A stretch of DNA of 64,000 nucleotides from Rhodospirillaceae bacterium UBA1479 (lineage in GTDB: Bacteria > Pseudomonadota > Alphaproteobacteria > Rhodospirillales > Casp-alpha2): assembly GCA_002325375.1 (NCBI GenBank), contig DCRZ01000010.1:62001-126000 (forward strand), in the 5' to 3' direction. The translations under genes were made by a program, and so were the position numbers. The notes beneath the pieces are model-generated. The model saw only the letters and a list, made by a program, of their open reading frames with translations. It was not told where the DNA came from and did not search any database. How positions within the stretch are numbered: position 1 is the first letter of the stretch; the number at the start of each line of letters is the position of its first letter. Below are positions 34,307 to 43,621 of this stretch, piece by piece.

Positions 34307-34335
34307 TTGGTCAAGGGTCGGCTTGATGTTACGAT
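34307..34335 (+). promoter_or_regulatory. Predicted promoter of the BLUF gene
   Basis: TTGGTC (34307-34312), a 17-base spacer and TACGAT (34330-34335), 36 bases before the chosen start codon. Both boxes are moderate matches to sigma-70. Confidence 0.45.
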
Positions 34336-34371
34336 GATTTGCGACAGTTCGGGGGAGGGGTGGTCGAACAC

Positions 34372-34803
34372 ATGTTCCGGCAGGTTCTGTACCACAGCCG
34401 CGCCACCCGCGAGATGCGCGCCGAGGATTTGCGGGGTCTCCTTGCCCAGGCCCGCGACCTGAACCAGACCCACGATGTGACCGGGTTTCTGTTCTATATC
34501 GAACGGCACTTCATTCAATGCATCGAAGGCGCGCAGGCGGACATCGGACAGTTGGTCGACAACATCCGCGCAGACGCGCGCAACACGGCGTTTTCCATCC
34601 TGTTCGACCGCGACGTTCCGACCCGGGCTTTCATCGACTGGGCCATGGGGTACCGGGCCTTTGCCGTCGATGACCTGCGGGATGAACCTGGATTCCACAA
34701 CATCCATAGGGCGGAGGATCTCGACGCCCTGGCCACCGCCGGCAACGCCGTCTTCGACCTGATGCGGAGCTTTTACGCGGCCAACGCCGGGCGCGGTTTC
34801 TAA
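34372..34803 (+). CDS. Stand-alone BLUF-domain blue-light photoreceptor
   Basis: Short protein of 143 aa consisting of a BLUF domain (1-95) and a brief C-terminal helical cap, like PixD/Slr1694-type proteins. The flavin-site residues known from AppA (Tyr21, Asn45, Gln63, Trp104, Met106) all have counterparts here at Y7, N31, Q49, W90 and M92, each exactly 14 lower, so the photocycle should work. No effector domain is attached; output must be by protein-protein contact. It is divergent from ppa and followed by a SulP transporter. An upstream GTG or TTG start is possible. Confidence 0.92.
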   Translation: MFRQVLYHSRATREMRAEDLRGLLAQARDLNQTHDVTGFLFYIERHFIQCIEGAQADIGQLVDNIRADARNTAFSILFDRDVPTRAFIDWAMGYRAFAVDDLRDEPGFHNIHRAEDLDALATAGNAVFDLMRSFYAANAGRGF

Positions 34804-34881
34804 GGCCCTCTTGACCCGCCGGTTATTTTACTGCAAAAAACTGTGCTTTATCGCCTTTGCACAGAAGATTGCCGTATCTCC

Positions 34882-36606
34882 ATGCCCCTGAAATCCGCCG
34901 GGTCGGCGGCCCCCGCCTCCGCCGCCGACCTGTTCACGCCCAAGCTGGTGACGGTGCTGCGCGAAGGTTACAGCCTCGCCAATCTGCGCGCCGACGCGGT
35001 CGCCGGCCTGACCGTCGCCATCGTCGCCCTGCCGTTGTCCATGGCCATCGCCATCGCCTCGGGCGCGACCCCGGCGCAGGGCCTGTACACCGCCATCATC
35101 GGCGGTTTTTTCGTCTCCCTGCTGGGCGGCAGCCGGTTTCAGATCGGCGGCCCGGCCGGGGCCTTCATCGTGCTGGTCGCCGGCACGGTGCATCAGCACG
35201 GCATGGACGGCCTGATCCTGGCGACCCTTCTGGCGGGCGTGATCCTGACCGGCGTGGGGGCGCTCAGGCTCGGCACCTATATCAAATTCATTCCCTACCC
35301 GGTGACCGTGGGGTTCACGGCCGGGATCGCCGTCATCATCTTCGCCAGCCAGGTCCGCGACCTGTTGGGCCTGACGCTGACCGTGCCGGAACCGGGGCCC
35401 CTTTTGGACAAGCTGCCCGTTCTGTGGGACGGACTGTCGACCCTTAACGAGGCGGCCCTCGTCCTATCCGCCGGCACGGTCGGGGTGATCGCCTTCGTCT
35501 CCCGCTTGTGTCCGCGCTGGCCCGGCATGTTGATCGCGGTCGCGGGGGCGGCCCTGGCAACCGGCGTTCTCAACCTGCCGGTCGAAACCATCGGCACCCG
35601 CTTCGGCGGCATCCCCCAGGGCGTGCCGCTGCCGGCAATCCCCGACGTGACCTGGATCAAGGTCCAGGCCGTGCTGCCCAACGCGGTCGCCTTCGCGCTT
35701 CTGGGCGCCATCGAATCCCTGTTGTCGGCCGTGGTCGCCGACGGCATGACCGGGCGGCGCCATCGCTCCAACTGCGAACTGGTGGCGCAGGGCGTCGCCA
35801 ACGTGGCGTCCGGCCTGTTCGGCGGCATCTGCGTGACCGGCACCATCGCGCGCACGGCGACCAACGTGCGCGCCGGCGCCCACGGCCCCGTCGCCGGGAT
35901 CATGCATTCCCTGTTCCTGCTGGGCTTCATTCTGGTGGCGGCACCGCTCGCGGCCTATATCCCGCTCGCCAGTCTGGCCGGGGTGCTGGCCATCGTCGCC
36001 TGGAAGATGATCGAAAAGCACGCCTTCGCGACCCTGATCCGCGCGTCGCGCGGCGACGCCCTGGTGCTGCTCGCGACCCTGGGCCTGACCATCTTCCGCG
36101 ACCTGACGGAGGCCATCGTCGTCGGCTTCGCGCTGGGCTCTGTCCTATTCATTCACCGCATGTCCAAGACCACGGCGGTGGAAAGCCACCGGCCCTTCGT
36201 CGCCGAGGACAAGGCCGACGACGCCAACGGCGGGCGCAAACCCTATGACGAGGATGACGCGTCCGACCCGGACGTCGTCGTCTACCGCATCGTCGGCGCC
36301 TTCTTTTTCGGGGCGGCGGCGTCCATCGGATCGGTGCTGGAGCGCATTTCCGACACCCATAAGGCGCTGATCATCGATCTGGCCGCCGTGCCGTTTCTGG
36401 ATTCGACGGCGGCCAACACCATCGACGGCCTGGCCAAGAAGGCCCAGCGCCAGGGCGTCGCCGTGATCCTGACCGGCGTGTCGGCGAGCGTGCGCCGCGA
36501 CCTGACCAATCACGAGATCACGCCGCCCCTGGTCACCTTCGAGACGACCATCGACGCGGCCCTCGCCAAGGTGCGCGGCGAGACGGTCGCGGCCGCCGCG
36601 GACTAA
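34882..36606 (+). CDS. SulP-family anion transporter with STAS domain
   Basis: Membrane protein of 574 aa. About 12-14 membrane segments (about 35-430) include the SulP signature IALPLSMAIAIASGATPAQGLYTA-like region and SRFQIGGPAGAF. A cytoplasmic STAS domain (about 465-560) has the conserved LIIDLAAVPFLDSTAANT. Known members move sulfate, bicarbonate or dicarboxylates. A carbonic anhydrase gene nearby (39 kb) makes bicarbonate a possible substrate, but the spacing is too great to argue strongly. ATG at 34882 is chosen over a start 13 codons upstream. Confidence 0.92.
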   Translation: MPLKSAGSAAPASAADLFTPKLVTVLREGYSLANLRADAVAGLTVAIVALPLSMAIAIASGATPAQGLYTAIIGGFFVSLLGGSRFQIGGPAGAFIVLVAGTVHQHGMDGLILATLLAGVILTGVGALRLGTYIKFIPYPVTVGFTAGIAVIIFASQVRDLLGLTLTVPEPGPLLDKLPVLWDGLSTLNEAALVLSAGTVGVIAFVSRLCPRWPGMLIAVAGAALATGVLNLPVETIGTRFGGIPQGVPLPAIPDVTWIKVQAVLPNAVAFALLGAIESLLSAVVADGMTGRRHRSNCELVAQGVANVASGLFGGICVTGTIARTATNVRAGAHGPVAGIMHSLFLLGFILVAAPLAAYIPLASLAGVLAIVAWKMIEKHAFATLIRASRGDALVLLATLGLTIFRDLTEAIVVGFALGSVLFIHRMSKTTAVESHRPFVAEDKADDANGGRKPYDEDDASDPDVVVYRIVGAFFFGAAASIGSVLERISDTHKALIIDLAAVPFLDSTAANTIDGLAKKAQRQGVAVILTGVSASVRRDLTNHEITPPLVTFETTIDAALAKVRGETVAAAAD

Positions 36607-36660
36607 TCGTTACCTGCCCCGCTTACACGCAAAGCGGCGTTCGCGCTGGACGCCCGGCGC

Positions 36661-37599
36661 TCAGGTTTTGCTGCCCGGCTGGAAGCCCACGGAATCCTGG
36701 TATTTCTCCAACTCCGCTTCGTCCATATAGGCCTCTTCCCATTTCATGATCTGGTCGAAGCCGGCGAAGGTGTGGAAATCGCCGACCGGATGGCCCTTCA
36801 GGCTGTCGAACAGTTCGGCCTCGACCATGGGGCCCCGTTCCTTCATGTCGGCGGCGAAGGAATAGAGCGCCTTCAGGGTCGCCCGGTGGGCGGCGCCCGG
36901 CAGGATGGTCAGGGCGATGCCAAGCGCCGTCATCTCGTCGGAGGTGAAGCGCGGCGACACGCCGGTCTGATTGTAGAGAATCGGGCCGTTCACTTCCTTG
37001 CAGATGCGTTCGACCTCGTCCCGCGTGGTCGGGCCTTCGACGAAGGCGATGTCGGCGCCGGCTTCCAGATAGGCGTTGGCGCGCTCGATGGCGATGTCCA
37101 GGTTGCCGCCGTGGGCCCCCCGGGCGTCCGTGCGCGCGATCAGCACGAAATCGGGATCAAGTTCGTCCCGCACATCGGCCGCCGCGCGGTACTTGCCGAC
37201 CGCTTCCGCCATGGGGATCACCCGCCGCCCGGCGACATGGCCGCAGCGCTTGGGAATGGCCTGATCCTCGATATGGATCGCCGCCGCGCCCGTCTGAATG
37301 TATTCGCGCACGCAGCGGATCACGTTGATGGCGTTGCCGTAGCCGTTGTCCGCATCGGCGATCAACGGCACCTTGACCGCGTTCGCCATGTAGCGCGCAT
37401 TGAGATGCATTTCCGTCATCGTCGCCAGGCCCGCGTCGGGCATGCCGAGCAGCGCCAACGAGGTGCCGTAGCCGGTCATGTAGACGGCGGGAAAGCCGAC
37501 CAGTTCCATGACCTTCGCGGACATGGCGTCGTAGCAGCCGGGAACGACCAGGGTTTCCTTGGATTTAAGAAGCTGGCGAAGCTGGGTGGTGGCGCGCAA
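36661..37599 (-). CDS. Isocitrate lyase/PEP mutase superfamily protein
   Basis: TIM-barrel enzyme of 312 aa in the PEP mutase/isocitrate lyase superfamily. The metal-site DADNGYGN and the lyase-loop KRCGHVAGRRV are present, with PGCYDAMSAKV near the start. The KRCGH loop favours a C-C lyase such as 2-methylisocitrate lyase, oxaloacetate decarboxylase or an analogue rather than a phosphomutase. The exact substrate is not decided. Start is TTG at 37599 with GGAGG 9 bases upstream, a rare but well-supported start. It is convergent with the SulP gene. Confidence 0.85.
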   Translation of the reverse strand: MRATTQLRQLLKSKETLVVPGCYDAMSAKVMELVGFPAVYMTGYGTSLALLGMPDAGLATMTEMHLNARYMANAVKVPLIADADNGYGNAINVIRCVREYIQTGAAAIHIEDQAIPKRCGHVAGRRVIPMAEAVGKYRAAADVRDELDPDFVLIARTDARGAHGGNLDIAIERANAYLEAGADIAFVEGPTTRDEVERICKEVNGPILYNQTGVSPRFTSDEMTALGIALTILPGAAHRATLKALYSFAADMKERGPMVEAELFDSLKGHPVGDFHTFAGFDQIMKWEEAYMDEAELEKYQDSVGFQPGSKT

Positions 37600-37716
37600 G
37601 GGATGGGTCCTCCGGGATAGAGTTGGATTGGCGTTTTTAATTGCCCCGGATTTTGGTCGCTTTTGCGAAAAGAGTCCCGCACTTTGTATACAAAATGACC
37701 CGTACGGGATTGGTCG

Positions 37717-38979
37717 TCAGCGGAAATGCCGGTCCCGGTTCATGAGCCAGAGCAGGACCAACAGGGCCGGGATCGCCGCCATGGTGGTGCCGACGAAATA
37801 GAGTTTCCAGCCCAAGGCCTGGGCCGCCTCGCCGCCGCCGGCGACGAAGATCTTGCGCCCCAGGGCCGCGAAGGCCGACAGCAGGGCGTATTGCGTGGCG
37901 CTGTAGGCGCGGTCGCAGAACCCGGACAGATAGGCGACGAAAGCCGCCGTGGCCATGGCCGAGGTCAGGTTTTCCAAAGCGATGGTCACGGTCAGCGCCG
38001 GGATCGACGGGCCCTGCCCGGCCAGCCAGGCAAAGGCCAGATTGGCCGCCGCCTGCATGACGCCGCAGACGAACAGGGCGCGCAGCAGCCCGAAGCGGGC
38101 AACCAGAATGCCGCCGACGATCGCGCCGGCGATGCTCATGGCGAAGCCCCAGGCCTTGGTCACCAGGGCGATCTCGGTCTTGGTGAAGCCGATATCCAGA
38201 TAGAACGGATTGGCCATCACGCCGAGCAAGCCCTCGCCGTATTGGAACAGGGTGATGAAGACCAGCACCATGGCCCAGTTGCGCCGGGTCATGAAATCCA
38301 GAAACGGTTCGATCAGGGCGGCGCGGAAGGGTTGGTCCGTGCGCGCGGGCGGGCGCTTGGGCTCCGGGCTGGTCAGCGTCGCCGCGAGGCCCACGGCCAT
38401 GAGGGCCGCCATCACGCAATAGGCCGCCTGCCAGCCCCATTGATCGGCGATCAGCAGCGCCCCGGCGCCGGACGCCAGCACCCCGACCCGGTAGCCGTTG
38501 ACGAAGTTGGCCGTGCCGGGGCCTTCCAGGGCGCGGTCGAGGGAGTCGATGCGGTAGGCGTCGGCGACGATGTCCTGGGTCGCGGACGCCCCGGCCAGGA
38601 CCACCGCCCAGAACGCCGTCAGGGCCAGGTTGGCCGCCGGGTCGGAGGTGCCGAGGAACAGGATCGCCAGCGCCACCGCACCTTGCGACAGCAACAGCCA
38701 GGACCGGCGCTGCCCGAAGCGGCGGGTGAGGATCGGGATCGGCGTCTGGTTGACCACGGGCGCCCAGACGGGCTTGAACACATAGGCCGACCCGGCGAGC
38801 GCGAACCAGCCGATGGCGGCGACGGACAGCCCCGATTCCCGCAGCCAGGCCGACAGCGTGGAAAACACCAGGAGATAGGGCAGGCCGCTGGAAAATCCGA
38901 GGAACAGCTGGATCAGCGCCGGGCGGCGGACATGGCCCTTGAGGGCGTCGGCCCAGCCGGGGCGCAGGGACCGGTTCAT
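37717..38979 (-). CDS. ampG: AmpG-type MFS permease (muropeptide transporter)
   Basis: MFS protein of 420 aa with 12 predicted membrane segments. The N-terminal LIQLFLGFSSGLPYLL is the AmpG hallmark, along with FKPVWAPVV and the ATQDIVADAYRIDSL region (about 135-150). AmpG imports anhydromuropeptides for peptidoglycan recycling and beta-lactamase signalling. No ampR or beta-lactamase gene is nearby. It lies 33 bases downstream of the carbonic anhydrase gene on the same strand. Confidence 0.9.
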   Translation of the reverse strand: MNRSLRPGWADALKGHVRRPALIQLFLGFSSGLPYLLVFSTLSAWLRESGLSVAAIGWFALAGSAYVFKPVWAPVVNQTPIPILTRRFGQRRSWLLLSQGAVALAILFLGTSDPAANLALTAFWAVVLAGASATQDIVADAYRIDSLDRALEGPGTANFVNGYRVGVLASGAGALLIADQWGWQAAYCVMAALMAVGLAATLTSPEPKRPPARTDQPFRAALIEPFLDFMTRRNWAMVLVFITLFQYGEGLLGVMANPFYLDIGFTKTEIALVTKAWGFAMSIAGAIVGGILVARFGLLRALFVCGVMQAAANLAFAWLAGQGPSIPALTVTIALENLTSAMATAAFVAYLSGFCDRAYSATQYALLSAFAALGRKIFVAGGGEAAQALGWKLYFVGTTMAAIPALLVLLWLMNRDRHFR

Positions 38980-39012
38980 GGTCTTATTCCCCCGCCCCGC
39001 ACGCGGCGGCGC

Positions 39013-39651
39013 TCAGCCGACGGGTTCGAACTTGCCTTGGGCGCCGTCGTAGACAGACAGCTTCGCCTCGGCGATGTCGATGTACCAACCGTGAAGCTGC
39101 AGCTCGCCGGACTCGACCCGTTCGCGGACCCAGGGAAAGGTCGTCAGGTTTTCGAGCGAGACCAGCACCGCGTTCTGTTCGCACACCCGGGTGCGGGTCG
39201 CCTCGTCGGCGCCGGCCATGGTCGCCAGCACACGGCGGTGGGCGGCGGCCAGCATGGAGACCCAATGGGTGACGAAGGTGAACTGCCCGTCGTCCGTGTC
39301 GGCGTTCATCATCGCCTTGACCCCGCCGCAATGGGCATGGCCCAGCACGATGACGTGCTTCACATTCAAGCCCAGCACGGCGAACTCCAGCGCCGCCGAG
39401 GTGCCGTGGAACTTGCCGTCTTCTTCCAACGGCGGCACCAGATTGGCGACGTTGCGGATCATGAACAGATCGCCGGGATCGGTCTGGAACAGGGTCGCGG
39501 GTTCGACCCGGGAATCCGAACAGGCGATGACCGCGACCTGGGGCCGCTGGCCCTGGGCCACCAGTTCCTGGATCAGGGGTTTGGAATCCTGAAAGGCGCC
39601 GGTGCGAAACCGGCGGTACCCATCGAGAAGTTTTTCCACGCCGGTCGTCAT
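39013..39651 (-). CDS. can: Beta-class carbonic anhydrase
   Basis: Interconverts CO2 and bicarbonate in the cytoplasm. The 212-aa protein has the zinc ligands C44, H105 and C108 in ACSDSRVEP and GHAHCGG, and the catalytic dyad D46-R48. Length matches clade-B enzymes. AAGGATCC lies upstream of the ATG. It is between typA (21 bases upstream) and ampG, all on the minus strand. Confidence 0.95.
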   Translation of the reverse strand: MTTGVEKLLDGYRRFRTGAFQDSKPLIQELVAQGQRPQVAVIACSDSRVEPATLFQTDPGDLFMIRNVANLVPPLEEDGKFHGTSAALEFAVLGLNVKHVIVLGHAHCGGVKAMMNADTDDGQFTFVTHWVSMLAAAHRRVLATMAGADEATRTRVCEQNAVLVSLENLTTFPWVRERVESGELQLHGWYIDIAEAKLSVYDGAQGKFEPVG

Positions 39652-39672
39652 CAGCGAAAGGATCCTTGTGCC

Positions 39673-41514
39673 TTAGGCGGATTCAGCCTCGCGGCGTCGT
39701 TCCGCCTTCTTGCGTTCGTTGGGGTCCAGGATCGCCTTGCGCAGGCGGATGGACTTGGGCGTCACCTCGACCCGTTCGTCATCGTCGATGTAGCTGATGG
39801 CTTGCTCCAAGGTCAACCGTCGGGGCGGCGTCAGGCGGATCGCGTCGTCCTTGCCGGAGGCCCGCATGTTGGTCAGCTGCTTGGCTTTCATCGGGTTGAC
39901 TTCAAGGTCGTTGGGCCGCGCGTTTTCGCCGATGATCATGCCTTCGTAGACGGCTTCGCCGGCGCCGATGAACATGAAGCCGCGTTCTTCCAGGTTGGCC
40001 AGGGCGAAGGCCACGCTCTGCCCGCCGGCGTTGGAAATCAGCACGCCGCTGCGCCGGCCCGGCACGTTGCCGCGGAACGGGCCGTAGGCATGGAACAGGC
40101 GGCTCATCACGCCGGTGCCGCGGGTTTCCGTCATGAAGTCGCCGTGATAACCGATCAGGCCGCGGGTCGGGACATGGAATTCAAGGCGCACCTTGCCGCC
40201 GCCCGAGGGCCGCATGGCCAGAAGCTCGCCCTTGCGCAGGCTTAAGGATTCCACGACGGTGCCGGAATATTCCTCGTCCACGTCGATGACCACTTCCTCG
40301 ATCGGCTCTTCGCGCTGGCCCGTTTCCGGGTTGTTGCGGTAAAGCACGCGCGGGCGCGAGATCGACAGTTCGAACCCTTCGCGGCGCATCTGTTCGATCA
40401 GCACGCCAAGCTGCAGTTCGCCGCGCCCGGCCACGTCGAAGGCGTTGTCGTCGGGCGTTTCGGTGATGCGGATGGCGACGTTGCCTTCGGCCTCGCGGTC
40501 CAGGCGGTTGCGGATCACCCGCGACTGCACCTTGTCGCCGTCCTTGCCGGCGAGCGGGGAATCGTTGATCGAGAACGTGACCGACAAGGTCGGCGGATCG
40601 ACCGGCTGCGCGGCCAGCGGTTCGGTCACCTGCGGATCGCACAGCGTGTCGGCGACGGTCGCCTTGGCCAGGCCGGCGATGGCGACGATGTCGCCCGCTT
40701 CGGCGCGGTCCACGGGCTGACGCTTAAGATCGCGGAACACCAGGATCTTGGACACCCGGCCCTGTTCAACCAGCTTGCCGTGACGGTTGAGCGCCTTGAT
40801 CGGCATGTTGGCTTCTAGCACGCCGGACTGGATGCGCCCGGTCAGGATGCGGCCCAGGTAGGGATCGGCCTCCAAGGTCGTCGCCAGGATCGTGAAGGGG
40901 GCGTCGACCGGGCCCACGTCGGGAGAGGGCACATGGTCGGTGATCATCTTGAACAAAGGCGTCAGGCCGTCGTCGCGGGCATCGGGGCTGAGCCCGGCCC
41001 AGCCGTTGCGGCCCGAGGCATAGAGCAGCGGGAAATCAAGCTGTGCGTCATTGGCCTCCAGCGCGGCGAACAGATCAAAGACCTCTTCGTGCACTTCGTC
41101 GATGCGGGCGTCGGGACGATCGACCTTGTTGATGACGACGATCGGGCGCAGGCCGAGCTTGAGCGCCTTGCCGAGCACGAATTTGGTCTGCGGCATCGGG
41201 CCTTCGGCCGCGTCGACCAGCAGCACCACGCCGTCGACCATGCCGAGGATGCGTTCCACCTCGCCGCCGAAATCGGCGTGGCCGGGCGTGTCGACGATGT
41301 TGATGCGGAAATCTTCCCATTCCACGGAGGTGCATTTCGCCAGAATGGTAATGCCGCGTTCCCGTTCCAGATCGCCGGAATCAAGGGCGCGTTCGGCCAC
41401 CGCCTGATTGGCGCGGAAGGCGCCGGACTGGCGCAAAAGCCCGTCGACGAGGGTTGTTTTGCCATGGTCGACGTGGGCGATGATGGCGATGTTTCGGAGC
41501 AGGGTCCGGGTCAT
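39673..41514 (-). CDS. typA: Ribosome-associated GTPase TypA/BipA
   Basis: Translational GTPase of 613 aa needed for growth under stress and for 50S assembly at low temperature. The G domain (1-200) shows AHVDHGKTTLVDGLL (G1), DTPGHADFGGEVER (G3) and NKVDRPDAR (G4). Domains II, III, V and the TypA-specific C-terminal domain follow, with SRLFHAYGPFRG and NAGGQSVAFALANLEERG, which are diagnostic. An inverted repeat around a TATATA box lies 46-70 bases before the start. Confidence 0.97.
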   Translation of the reverse strand: MTRTLLRNIAIIAHVDHGKTTLVDGLLRQSGAFRANQAVAERALDSGDLERERGITILAKCTSVEWEDFRINIVDTPGHADFGGEVERILGMVDGVVLLVDAAEGPMPQTKFVLGKALKLGLRPIVVINKVDRPDARIDEVHEEVFDLFAALEANDAQLDFPLLYASGRNGWAGLSPDARDDGLTPLFKMITDHVPSPDVGPVDAPFTILATTLEADPYLGRILTGRIQSGVLEANMPIKALNRHGKLVEQGRVSKILVFRDLKRQPVDRAEAGDIVAIAGLAKATVADTLCDPQVTEPLAAQPVDPPTLSVTFSINDSPLAGKDGDKVQSRVIRNRLDREAEGNVAIRITETPDDNAFDVAGRGELQLGVLIEQMRREGFELSISRPRVLYRNNPETGQREEPIEEVVIDVDEEYSGTVVESLSLRKGELLAMRPSGGGKVRLEFHVPTRGLIGYHGDFMTETRGTGVMSRLFHAYGPFRGNVPGRRSGVLISNAGGQSVAFALANLEERGFMFIGAGEAVYEGMIIGENARPNDLEVNPMKAKQLTNMRASGKDDAIRLTPPRRLTLEQAISYIDDDERVEVTPKSIRLRKAILDPNERKKAERRREAESA

Positions 41515-41559
41515 GAGATCAGGTCGCTTCTAAATAAAGGAGAGGGATACGCAGCGTCG

Positions 41560-41584
41560 CGCTGGCCGCTATATAAGGCCAGCG
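41560..41584. promoter_or_regulatory. Inverted repeat around a TATATA box upstream of typA
   Basis: CGCTGGCC (41560-41567) and GGCCAGCG (41577-41584) are a perfect 8-bp inverted repeat. The 9-base spacer contains TATATA (41570-41575), the likely -10 of typA on the minus strand. A matching -35 is weak. This could be an operator or a hairpin at the transcript start. Confidence 0.4.
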
Positions 41585-41633
41585 GGCTCAATACACCAGA
41601 AAATGCTGCACTGCGGTCTTAATCGGCCGCGCG

Positions 41634-42629
41634 TCAGTCCCGCAGCTTGAGCGTCATGGCGGCCTTGATATCGGTTTCCGGGCGGGCGCCGATCTGGGCG
41701 ATGACCTCGGCGGCGGCGATACCGCCCATGCGGGCACAGGCCGCCAGATCCTCGTCCCGGGTATAGCCGTAGAGGAAGCCCGCCGCATAGGCGTCGCCGG
41801 CGCCGGTGGTGTCGATCACCTTATCGACCGGGGTGGCGGCGACCGCCGTTACGTTGTCGCCGCTGACCACGACCGACCCCTTTTCCGAACGGGTCAAGGC
41901 CGCGATCTTGCAGTGGCCCTTGACCTTGTCGACGGCGGCGTCGAAGTCGTCAACCTGATAGAGGGACAGGATTTCCGCCTCGTTGGCGAACAGGATGTCG
42001 ACATGCCCTTCGATCAGATCCAGGAAATCGGCGCGGTGACGATCAACGCAGAACGGGTCGGAGAGCGACAGCGCGACCTCGCGCCCGGCGTCACGCGCGG
42101 CGGCGGCGGCCGTGCGGAAGGCCTGCTTGGCGTCTTCCGGATCCCACAGATAGCCTTCCAGATAGGTCACACGGGCGTCCTTGATGACGCCCAGATCCAC
42201 GTCGGCGGGCTTCAGATGAATGCTGGCCCCCAGATAGGTCAACATGGTGCGCTGGGCGTCCGGCGTGACCAGAACCAGGCAATTGGCCGTGGCCGGGCCG
42301 TCCGCCGCGGCGGCGGTATCGAAATGCACGCCGAGCGACCGGATGTCATGGCCGAAGATGCGCCCGAAGGCATCGTCCTTAACCTTCCCCATGAAGGCGC
42401 ATTTGGCGCCCAGGCGCGCCATCACCGCGATGGTGTTGGCGGCGGACCCGCCCGAACATTCCATGGCCGGGCCGGCCTTGTCATAGACCGCGGCGGCCTG
42501 CGCTTCGTCGACCAGGGTCATGGCGCCCTTGGCCAAGCCTTCGCGTTCCAAAAACGCGTCATCGGTCTGGGTCAGAACGTCGACGATGGCATTACCGATG
42601 CCGGCGACATCGAAACGGGGATTGGTCAT
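41634..42629 (-). CDS. PfkB-family carbohydrate/adenosine kinase
   Basis: Ribokinase-fold kinase of 331 aa. The first PfkB signature region ECSGGSAANTIAVMARLGAK (about 58-77) and the second signature DTTGAGDAYAAGFLYG (about 272-287, with the catalytic Asp) are intact. The order and sequence resemble the alphaproteobacterial adenosine kinase group, and FDVAGIGNAIVDVL at the N-terminus fits that. The substrate is inferred only. It stands alone, 119 bases upstream of typA. Confidence 0.88.
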   Translation of the reverse strand: MTNPRFDVAGIGNAIVDVLTQTDDAFLEREGLAKGAMTLVDEAQAAAVYDKAGPAMECSGGSAANTIAVMARLGAKCAFMGKVKDDAFGRIFGHDIRSLGVHFDTAAAADGPATANCLVLVTPDAQRTMLTYLGASIHLKPADVDLGVIKDARVTYLEGYLWDPEDAKQAFRTAAAAARDAGREVALSLSDPFCVDRHRADFLDLIEGHVDILFANEAEILSLYQVDDFDAAVDKVKGHCKIAALTRSEKGSVVVSGDNVTAVAATPVDKVIDTTGAGDAYAAGFLYGYTRDEDLAACARMGGIAAAEVIAQIGARPETDIKAAMTLKLRD

Positions 42630-42846
42630 GAAAGCCTCTTTAACTTAATTCCGCCCCGATGCCGGCTGCTCGGCGCCGTGTCATTCCGGGCGTTGGTTGG
42701 GCGCGGAGTATAGCGATGGAGGTCACGACGTCCACCCCGGCCTCAAGTATGGGGGCGGCCCTTGCGGCCACGGGCCCGGGCGGCGTAAAACCGAGAACCG
42801 CCGCCTTCGCGCTTGATTTCGACGCAGAACAGGACACCTCTTCCTC

Positions 42847-43611
42847 ATGATCGATGCCCTCGTCAAAGGCGTCCAGCAACTGGGCGACAAGAAAACCCAG
42901 AAACCCCTGTGGATTTCCATCGCCGTGGCCTTGGGCGTGTTCGCCGTGCTGTGGACGGGCTCGGGTGCTCTGATCAGATACACGGCGATCTTCGAACTCG
43001 GCTGGCTTGAGACCATCGCAGACGGTCTCGGCTGGGCCCTGGTGCTGGTGCTGACCTGGGTTCTGTTTCCCGGCGTGGTCTCGGCCGTGGTCGCCCTGTT
43101 CCTGGACCAGATCGCCGAATCGGTCGAGGCCCGGCATTATCCCGACCTGGGCCCGGCCCAGGGGCAGCCCGTGGGCGAGCAGGTGGTGGCGGCCTTGCGC
43201 TTTCTCGGCATCATGGTCAGCCTCAACCTGCTGATCCTGCCGACCATGCTGCTGGGCCCTATTTATCCGGTGCTGTTCTATTGCGTGAACGGCTATCTTC
43301 TGGGCCGCGAGTATTTCGAGATGGTCGCGGCCCGGCGCGTCGATCTGGCAAGCACGGTCCGTCTGCGCCAGGCCCACGGCGGCCGGATGTTCCTGACCGG
43401 GGTCGCCATCGCCTTTCTTTTGACAATTCCGCTGGTCAATCTCCTGACTCCGGTGATCGCCACCGCGGCCATGGTCCATCAGTTCGAAAAATGGCGGCGG
43501 CGCGGGGCCGGGGGACAATCGGGAGGGACCCAGGCCGGCCCTTCGCAGGGCACCCATCTGGCCCGTCCGGGCGCCAATTCCGTACTGGACGGATCAGGAC
43601 CCAAGGCGTAA
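42847..43611 (+). CDS. EI24/CysZ-family integral membrane protein
   Basis: Protein of 254 aa with about 4-6 membrane segments in the first 215 residues. Motifs such as LLPTMLLGPIYPVLFYCVNGYLLGREYFEM (about 135-165) match the EI24 (formerly DUF540) domain shared with the sulfate permease CysZ. No cys genes are nearby, so a sulfate role is not supported by context. The hydrophilic tail of about 35 residues is Gly/Ser-rich. It precedes the bactofilin gene by 10 bases and is likely cotranscribed with it. The first 200 bases upstream contain no recognised site. Confidence 0.85.
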   Translation: MIDALVKGVQQLGDKKTQKPLWISIAVALGVFAVLWTGSGALIRYTAIFELGWLETIADGLGWALVLVLTWVLFPGVVSAVVALFLDQIAESVEARHYPDLGPAQGQPVGEQVVAALRFLGIMVSLNLLILPTMLLGPIYPVLFYCVNGYLLGREYFEMVAARRVDLASTVRLRQAHGGRMFLTGVAIAFLLTIPLVNLLTPVIATAAMVHQFEKWRRRGAGGQSGGTQAGPSQGTHLARPGANSVLDGSGPKA

Positions 43612-43621
43612 GTAATTGGTT

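Noticed and set aside
37726..40245. 839-codon plus-strand frame across ampG, can and typA
   Set aside because: Antisense shadow spanning three recognised genes.
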